DNA of 63,470 nucleotides from Mesostigma viride (Eukaryota; Streptophyta; Mesostigmatophyceae; Mesostigmatales; Mesostigmataceae): contig RPFO01001847.1 of NCBI GenBank assembly GCA_009746045.1, positions 1 through 63,470 on the forward strand. Reading direction: 5' to 3'. Both the position numbers and the translations under genes were made by a program. Of the stretch, positions 36,543 through 43,500 are shown in pieces (the stretch's first letter is position 1; each line of letters starts with the position of its first letter). The notes beneath the pieces are model-generated. The model did no database searches, was not told the DNA's origin, and saw only the letters and a program-made list of their open reading frames with translations.

Positions 36543-38033
36543 ATGGACAAATTGGACCAGGATGGAGCAGAGAGATGGCAGCCCCCACCTTATTCTGAGG
36601 CTGTTAGATGGCTAGTGAATCGTGATTGCTTTGTCGACAAATCCGCCGAATACACCCACCTGCTTCTGGATGGATACAAAGGTGGCAAGGCCTGTGTGGA
36701 TTTTGAGGACCTGGCCAGCTTTTACAAGGAAGTGGCCAAGGATGCTCTGAATGACACCCAGAACTTCCTGGTGGAGCAGAAAACGGCCGTGTTCCCCTTT
36801 TTCATGGACCTGGATTGTGAGGATGATCAGGATTTGGGGGACACCATCATCCAGCAGTGGATACCCACCATCCAAGAAGTGTTAAGGGAATGCGTGCCGG
36901 CGGAAACGGACAGCTATGTGATTGTGTGCAGGGCCCCCACCAAGGAGAAGAAGGGGAAGATCAAGACAGGGTTTCACATCCACTACCCCCTCCTCCCAGT
37001 GGATGAGAGGACAGCCTTAAAACTTCGGGCGTTTGTGGTGGACAAACTGCACCAGAATTTCGGCGACAGGCCGGCGGAGAACGACTGGACGGCCGTGGTG
37101 GACCCCAGCGTGCTGATGGACAACGGCATCCGTATCCTGTTCAGCTGGAAATGCGAGCGTTGCGCCGGCTGCTGCAAGGCGTACAGGAACATCCAGAAAA
37201 CGATGGGGGATTGCAAGGGAAAGGCGCCGGGAGAGGATTGGTGCCACTGTGACGTGTGCAAGGAGCGGAGGAAGGCGCGCAACAGCTGCGGAGACGACCG
37301 CTGCCACTACGGCAGGATCTCTGAGAAGCGGTCGTACGCCCCGTGGGGTGTCATCAGCAAGGAGGGGGTGGTGGACACCGTCTTCTCGCCCGAGGACGTG
37401 CGCGAACACATCCTCCCGCTCCTCTGGCAGACCTCCGTGCGCATCCTGGACGGGCGGCCGGGCGTGACCCCCACCCCCATCACCACCCCGCCGTGGTTCG
37501 ACGAGGCGACATCCATGTGCCGCGAGGAGCTGCAGGGGCGCCGCAGGAAGCACAAGGCCAAGACCCCCCAGGAGCAGCGGGTGGCCAGCACGCTGGGTAT
37601 CCACAGGGACGAGGCGCTGAACCTCGACTCTCCCGAGCACAAGGCCGTCGAGACGGTGGTGCGGACCATGGAGGGGGCGGCGGGTGTCACGCACGTGTTC
37701 AAGCAGGGGGAGGGCGTGCACGCGGTCTACTCGGCGTGGTCCAAGCACCGGTTCTGCCACAAGATCGAGGACGCGCACAAGAGCAACAACGTGTGGTACT
37801 CCGTCTCCATCCACGGGCTGGTGCAGCGGTGCTTCAACTCGGAGTGCAAGGGGTACGCATCGGAACCTCGCCAAATCCCGGCGGCGGCATACGCGGTCTT
37901 GTTTCCCTCCCCTGCGGTGGCGGCCCCTGCGAGTAAAACGAACCCCACAAGGGTGTCGGCCGCAAACCTTGCCTATAAGATATCGTACAACCCCCACAAG
38001 GTTGCGCGACGGGGGGGGCCCAGGAGGAGGTGA
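36543..38033 (+). CDS. Archaeo-eukaryotic-type DNA primase (herpes/pox-like)
   Basis: 496 residues from ATG 36543. VFPFFMDLDCEDD (about 81-93) gives the catalytic DxD, KTGFHIHYP (about 138-146) the conserved His, and RILFSWKC (about 196-203) the third carboxylate region's strand. Cys-rich segments (CERCAGCCK, CHCDVC) follow, and near residue 430 VQRCFNSECKGY forms the zinc motif of UL52-like primases. The primase lays RNA primers for the D5 helicase at 13491; being a separate gene is the phycodnavirus-like arrangement. The first 480 bases are CpG-poor. Its end converges with the capping-like gene, overlapping by about 57 bases. Confidence 0.85.
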   Translation: MDKLDQDGAERWQPPPYSEAVRWLVNRDCFVDKSAEYTHLLLDGYKGGKACVDFEDLASFYKEVAKDALNDTQNFLVEQKTAVFPFFMDLDCEDDQDLGDTIIQQWIPTIQEVLRECVPAETDSYVIVCRAPTKEKKGKIKTGFHIHYPLLPVDERTALKLRAFVVDKLHQNFGDRPAENDWTAVVDPSVLMDNGIRILFSWKCERCAGCCKAYRNIQKTMGDCKGKAPGEDWCHCDVCKERRKARNSCGDDRCHYGRISEKRSYAPWGVISKEGVVDTVFSPEDVREHILPLLWQTSVRILDGRPGVTPTPITTPPWFDEATSMCREELQGRRRKHKAKTPQEQRVASTLGIHRDEALNLDSPEHKAVETVVRTMEGAAGVTHVFKQGEGVHAVYSAWSKHRFCHKIEDAHKSNNVWYSVSIHGLVQRCFNSECKGYASEPRQIPAAAYAVLFPSPAVAAPASKTNPTRVSAANLAYKISYNPHKVARRGGPRRR

Positions 38034-38744
38034 GCGGCATGTACAGCGCGCAGGCGGAATCGACGTGAGTGGCGCGCCCGAACTCGGTCACCAGCTCGGG
38101 CTTGTGGATCAGGGCCACCGTGACCCCCCGTGGACGTACTGGTCGCTCACGGTGGACGAGTCGGGGATGAACAGCACGTTGGGACTCTTTATCGCGTTTT
38201 GTTTGTCGTTGCTCGTGATGTACGATACGCATTTAATGAACACGTGGAAGTAATAAGACCCCGTGCTAGGAAAATTCATGCCCACCACCTCGCGAGCGCG
38301 GTCCATGCGATCACGGAACGGAGCCGATAGCAGACTCTTTTGGCAATAGACGAGACAGTCGTGCACCACGAACGTAACGCGCAACCCGTCGCGGCACAGC
38401 ACACCTTGCAACACGGTGCCCTTGAACAGTTTCGTCTTGAACGGCGGCATGTGGACGATGTGCACGCTCTTGTCCCAATGCACGATCGCGCACACCGTAC
38501 GGCCGCCGCGGATCCGCGCTAGGGCCAGCAGGCAGTGCACCCCCGGCGTCAGGTCGCACATCCAATACGTGTCGCGGCCCATCTCCGCCACCACCTTGCC
38601 GACGTCGTCCGTACGGCGCATGTACGGCCGCGGGATGTCCGGAAGGCGGCAGAGGCCCATAATAGCCTTGAGCACGTCCGAGTTCTCCCGCGGCGACGCG
38701 CGTCTCGTTACCCACGTCCACCGGTGGACGCCGGCCTGCTGCAT
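37977..38744 (-). CDS. mRNA-capping guanylyltransferase-like protein lacking the catalytic Lys (frameshifted)
   Basis: From ATG 38744. DLTPGVHCLLALARIRGGRT (about 63-82), VHIVHMPPFKTKLFKGTVLQ, then VLCRDGLRVTFVVHDCLVYC and LSAPFRDRMDRAREVV match the order of viral guanylyltransferases (motif I, III, IIIa). Motif I should read KxDGxR, but here reads LTPGVH, so the nucleotidyl-accepting Lys is missing. After a frameshift near 38120 the second part (VTVALIHKPELVTEFGRATH) continues to about 37977, where another indel is needed for a stop. It may be an inactive capping subunit or a decayed enzyme. Confidence 0.6.
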
Positions 38745-38830
38745 CCGCTATCTTACCCTAGGCGTCCACATTCCCCGCGGACTAAGCGCGCTACGAAACA
38801 AATCTCTGCCTATAGCGACCTGCGGACATC

Positions 38831-39391
38831 ATGGACCTGTTGGGGCGCTCCCTGCAGCGCTTTTACGCGAACGTTGACAACTTCAACGCGCTATACGACA
38901 TCACGCGTCCTGAGTCCGGACGCAGGTCGGACCGCCTGTCCCTGCGGGTGGTCGAGTGCCTCGTGACCAATTACTCCAAGACACACCGCGTGGAGTTCGA
39001 GCAGCCCGACAACGCGCTCCCGTTCAACCTGTACATGTCCTACCGCGAGCAGCTGGCCTTCTACTCCAAGCGCATGTTCGACCCCTTCGCCAGGAGGAAC
39101 AAGACCACCATCCGCAGCCCCGCGGAAGACGAGCGGGAGATCACCACCACACCCGGACAGATGAACTTCTTCCGATGGGCCATCACCAACGGGGTGCTGG
39201 AATACGCTCGCCAGCACCAGGACGCCATACGGGAGGAGCTGCCGAAGGGGAGGGAGAGGAGGCCCTCCCTGCGCGTCCTCAACGGCAAGGTCATACGGTG
39301 TCGCAAGAGGTGCAAGGCCTCCGACCTCGCCATCCTCGTGCGACCGTCCGTGAAGAGCGTCAAGAAGAAGTTCACCGTCCGGTTCCTGTGA
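38831..39391 (+). CDS. Conserved nucleocytovirus-type hypothetical protein
   Basis: 186 residues from ATG 38831. NFNALYDITRPESGRRSDRL, RLSLRVVECLVTNYSKTHRV and QMNFFRWAITNGVLEYARQH are blocks I associate with a conserved nucleocytovirus protein of unknown function; the MNFFRWAIxNGVxxY stretch is especially typical. The C-terminus is basic (RCRKRCKAS, SVKKKFTV). Gap upstream of 86 bases to the divergent capping-like gene. Confidence 0.65.
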   Translation: MDLLGRSLQRFYANVDNFNALYDITRPESGRRSDRLSLRVVECLVTNYSKTHRVEFEQPDNALPFNLYMSYREQLAFYSKRMFDPFARRNKTTIRSPAEDEREITTTPGQMNFFRWAITNGVLEYARQHQDAIREELPKGRERRPSLRVLNGKVIRCRKRCKASDLAILVRPSVKSVKKKFTVRFL

Positions 39392-39441
39392 CCCGCGCGC
39401 TTAAAATCGAAACTGTACATTGTAGTTGGCCAGGCTTCGGG

Positions 39442-39777
39442 ATGGCATTCGTGTACGACGCCGTCATCGTGCGCCCCCTGAGGGAGCTGTACATGAAGGG
39501 GCCGCACTTCAGCTCCCTAGGCTTCTGGATGGGGATGGAGGATCACGACATATGCGCGGAGATGACCTCCACATCCTCCGACATATGGAGGGACCGGCGG
39601 GACCACTGCCTGTCCGTCATCGAAAAACGCTTTGAAAGCGTTCACGTCCTACTGAGGACCGCTATCCTGTGGTTGATCCTGTACAAAATGTTGCAATTGC
39701 TCTTGAAGACCGGGATTCGATTGTTAACGCCCGCGTTTATTGATCATAATAATCGTGATAATAAAACTCGTGACTGA
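39442..39777 (+). CDS. Small protein with C-terminal membrane helix
   Basis: 111 residues from ATG 39442. A hydrophilic first half (YDAVIVRPLRELYMKGPHFS) and one hydrophobic segment near residues 72-92 (LLRTAILWLILYKMLQLLLK). AT-rich end. The stop region overlaps the opposite-strand ORF 39737-40180 by about 40 bases. No family recognised. Confidence 0.6.
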   Translation: MAFVYDAVIVRPLRELYMKGPHFSSLGFWMGMEDHDICAEMTSTSSDIWRDRRDHCLSVIEKRFESVHVLLRTAILWLILYKMLQLLLKTGIRLLTPAFIDHNNRDNKTRD

Positions 39778-40180
39778 ACATCATGCACTGTCTAACGGAA
39801 CCCGCGAATGCGAGAGAAAAACAGAGGACTCCTCCCACCTGACTTTGGCGCCATCGGTCGCGAGGGCGCGCGATCCCGGTCATCTGCGGACGATGGGGAC
39901 GATCGGAACCTCGCGCGGATCTTAGCGGCGGCCGCCGCGGCCGCTCCCAGGGTCGCGACCCCAGCCACAAGCGCACGTCCCCCAGCGCGGACTGCAGTTT
40001 CTTCTTGGTGTTCTCGACGCACTCCTTGTTGCCGCCCCGAAGAGTCACCGCGCACCAGAACTTTGCGGCGGGTTCTGCCAGGGCCGAGCCGACGAAAGAG
40101 AACAACCACACGCACGCGAGGACGATCAGCACGATCGCGACAATCCAAAGCTTCATTCCTACTATCCAATAGCCGCCCAT
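39737..40180 (-). CDS. Membrane protein with lumenal Cys pair
   Basis: From ATG 40180 (MGGYWIVG) a strong membrane helix (LWIVAIVLIVLACVWLFSFV), then KFWCAVTLRGGNKECVENTK with two Cys that could form a disulfide, and a basic region. The C-terminal third is less convincing (possible frameshift near 39920) and may belong to another frame. No family recognised. Confidence 0.5.
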   Translation of the reverse strand: MGGYWIVGMKLWIVAIVLIVLACVWLFSFVGSALAEPAAKFWCAVTLRGGNKECVENTKKKLQSALGDVRLWLGSRPWERPRRPPLRSARGSDRPHRPQMTGIARPRDRWRQSQVGGVLCFSLAFAGSVRQCMMFSHEFYYHDYYDQ

Positions 40181-40193
40181 TTTATTTACGCGG

Positions 40194-40505
40194 TTATGTT
40201 GGGCCACCGCGGGGGAGAACAGACGCGCCCCCCTCGCCGACATTGATCAGGTTGTTCACCCCCCTAGCCAGCATGTAGGTGCCGCCCGCGAGGCCGATAA
40301 ACATGATGCCCCACTTGGTCATCCAGCACCGGAAGTCCATGAACCCCGTACAGTTCGTCTTCGCCTTGCGGTGGAAGCGGATGGAAGTGGCGGTGTAGTA
40401 CAGGATGAACAGGGCCAACGCGACCGTGGGCCATGGTCCCAGGCTCAGCGGCATCTGGAGCAGCCTCATGGGCAGGGAGAGCAAACGGTTCACGGCAGCA
40501 GACAT
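40194..40505 (-). CDS. Two-helix membrane protein
   Basis: 103 residues from ATG 40505: an amphipathic start (LLSLPMRLLQMPL), a membrane helix (PTVALALFILYYTATSI), a short loop with two Cys (CTGFMDFRCWM), a second helix (WGIMFIGLAGGTYMLA). Probable virion membrane protein. It stops 14 bases before the next minus-strand gene starts, so the two may be co-transcribed. Confidence 0.65.
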   Translation of the reverse strand: MSAAVNRLLSLPMRLLQMPLSLGPWPTVALALFILYYTATSIRFHRKAKTNCTGFMDFRCWMTKWGIMFIGLAGGTYMLARGVNNLINVGEGGASVLPRGGPT

Positions 40506-40598
40506 GGTGTGTATACTAGCCGTAAAGAAAAAAAAAATGCAGCCCCCCGGAGTCGCGTTCAACCCGGAAGATATTTGCCATCCCATGGTATCAGACCC

Positions 40599-43500
40599 AT
40601 GGAGCCGGCCCGCGCCACCACTCCCACGGACAGAGCCATGGCCATCGCGTTGAGGACCTACCACCGCCCCCTCGAGGGCACATCGCAGCTGGAGACGTGG
40701 GAGCAGGTGGTGGACAGGGTGGTCTCCCACCAGAAGTGGCTCTGGGTTCGCGCCAAGGAGGACGCGCTCAACCGAGCCGAGCTCGCGGAGTTGGAGGAGC
40801 TGCGCCACTGCATCACGAACCGGTACATCGCCCCCGCGGGCCGCACTCTCTTCCTCGGGGGCACGGAGTTGAGCAGGAGGCGAGAGTCCTGCATGTTCAA
40901 CTGCAGCTTCACCGAGGTCGAGACCGTCTACGACGTCGTCGACGTGCTATGGCTGCTGCTGCAGGGATGCGGGTGAGTCTCACTCCACCTTCTTGTCCCA
41001 ATAGCGCCACGTCGTCCCGGGGATCTGTCGCCGGCGCGCCTCCATCTCCCTCTTTCTCCTGTTCTGGTACTCCTGGGCAGCCAGCACGAGCGCGTACGAA
41101 TGCGCCCGGTGGCGGGAGTGGGCGCGGCACACGGGCTTGGGCGACAGCACGCACGCCTTGTTCTTGCACCTCTTGTTCAGTTTGGTGACCGCCGTGCACT
41201 TCATCGTTTTTATACTGGTACGGGAGAAAATTTAGGCGGCCGTGGTCGCCGTGGTCGGGGCCGTCGCCTCTGACACCGTCGCATCCACCACCGCGGCCAC
41301 GGGGCGGCTAGAGAAAAAGGAGGAACCGACCGTCATGATGATGGAGTATGACGTCGAGGCACCCCCCAGTGTCAGCAACCCCTTCAGGATCTTCCAGATC
41401 GTAGTCTCGTAGGAGTACACCCTGTCGTGGAAGTTCCTGTAAAGCACGTAGCCCAGCCCGCCCAGGACCAGCAGGTAGGTGAGGGCCAGCGTGGACCTGA
41501 TGTTGGTCCGCAGGCGGAACCTCTCTCTCTTCACACGCACCCAGGTGGCGATCACGTGAGCCGCGCCGATCACCGCGCCGAACAGAAACAGGCTCTTGAA
41601 GTCCTTCATGAAGAATCCCATGGCGTTCAAGTGTGACATATACTTGCGGTTTTTTTTCTGCACAGGGTCGGCTTCAAACCCGTCACCGGCACGCTCAACG
41701 GCTTCTCCAGGCGCATCCCGCACATCGACGTCATCCGGTCGCAGCGGACCTCCGTCGGGGGGCGCGAGTCCAACAAGGAGACCTGGGACCCCGACACCAA
41801 GACATGGACCCTATCCGTGGGCGACTCGGCCGTCGCCTGGGCCCGCGCCGTGGGGAAGCTCATGGCCGGCAAATACCCCGCCGAGCGACTCGTGCTGGAC
41901 TTCACCGAGATAAGACCCGCTGGGACGCGTCTGAGGGGCTATGGGTGGCTGGTGAGTTGATTGGCGGATACTCGAATCCGTCGCCAATATTTATGTTGCG
42001 TTATACTAGATCGATTCCATGTCCCATTTCGGTGCGGTCCTTGTAGAATCCGCGATCGTGGCGGCGGCGATGGCCGGTATCATGACTCTCGTCCATTCGG
42101 TGCACATGAAACAGAGCCCGATGATGGCGATGTCCCACGCTGGTATTTTGATACAAGTTGGCGTGTCTGCTGCCATCCTGCACGTGGTTTTTGAGTTGAT
42201 TGGTTGGAACAGGAAGTTCTGTCTACGTTTGCAAAGTGGCGGAAGGATGTGACAGGATTTGAAGATGCTTGGAAGTAGTGGCAACCATCTACATCTCGTC
42301 CGCGGGAAAATCGCCGTGGCTCGCTAAGTGCCAGGCCGCGTCCTGTTCGGGACCCTCGGGGATGGCGTTGATGGCTAGCTCCCGGAGCGAGGGGATGTAT
42401 CTGCTCCGGCGGTGTGTGGAGGGGTCGGTCAGGAACCTTTCATCCTCGGCGGACCGCTCCGGTCTTCGCCACGTTAACCTGCCCGCGTGGAGGTGCGACA
42501 TCGCGTCGGTTTTGCCATCTAACGCGTCGGTAAATGTTGAGACGACCTTGGGGTCTTTTTCGCTTCTCCCCAGAGGCACCTTTACAAAACGTTCCGCCCC
42601 CCCTCTACCTATGGCTTTGTTGTGGGCAAGTATGGACTTCTCGAACAAGTCGTAAGGGCTCTTGCGGAATGGAGAGAAATTGCTCGCCATTTCTGCGTAA
42701 TTTTCGTCGAAATCCTTGCGGGTCGGTCTGGCCCGCGAGTCTTAGCCGTGCACCTCATGATGTACTGTTGGCCCCGATATTTTTCTCGACCCCCGCAGAG
42801 CTCTGGCGATGTAAACGTATCCAAGGCTATGGTGGCTATCTCCGACATTTTGTCCCGGCGCGCGGACCAGCTCCTCACCAAGATGGACATCCTCGACATC
42901 GTGAACCACCTCGGGACCATGTTGAGCAGTCGCCGGTCCGCGGAGATCGCACTCTTCGAGTACGGCGACGTCGAGTGGCGCGAGTTCGCCTCCGCTAAAA
43001 AAACTTGGTGGATCGCCCACGCCCACCGCCAGCAGTCCAACAACTCGCTGGTCTTCACCAAGGAGCCCACCCGCCAGCAGCTGGAGGAGATCTTCGCCAT
43101 CATGCTCGACTCCGGCGGCTCCGAGCCCGGCATGTTCAACCTCGAGGCAGCCCGCCGCCGCGCCCCCTGGTGCAAAGGCTGCAATCCTTGCTGGTATCTG
43201 GAAAAAAACGCTCGCTCTTTTTTATTCTTTCCTACATATAATACGTGCAATGCCGAGTAACGTGGAGATTTTACTGATTTTTTCTCTGTTGCAAATACTC
43301 GTCTATGGCGTGTGGTGGGGAGGAGTCTTGTTAAAGGACGTCGGGAAACCGAGCACCGTAAAAGCCATGTTGGCTTCTGCGGGCTCTGCGCAAGGCTTGT
43401 TGGTACTGGCTTTTGTGGCCTTTTTAACGAGTATGTGGCTCAAGCCTAATATGAACCCTTTGTTCGGATATTCCTGGCTTAAGGTAATACTAGGTTTCCA

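Larger units (their letters stand above)
40973..41665 (+). other. Intron 1 of the reductase, containing two minus-strand genes
   Basis: 693 bases. Donor GTGAGT directly after a GGATGCGG exon end, acceptor TTTTTTTCTGCACAG. Removing it joins GCG to VGF in frame, a glycine-rich conserved site. It holds a zinc-head gene (40980-41204) and a membrane protein gene (41232-41639), both opposite in direction. Confidence 0.85.
41952..42798 (+). other. Intron 2 of the reductase, containing two genes
   Basis: 847 bases. Donor GTGAGT after the GYGWL codons, acceptor TTTTTCTCGACCCCCGCAG. Splicing joins GYGWL to SSGDVNVSKAMVAISD in phase 0. It holds a + strand membrane protein gene (42019-42252) and a minus-strand gene (42289-42690). 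Confidence 0.8.
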
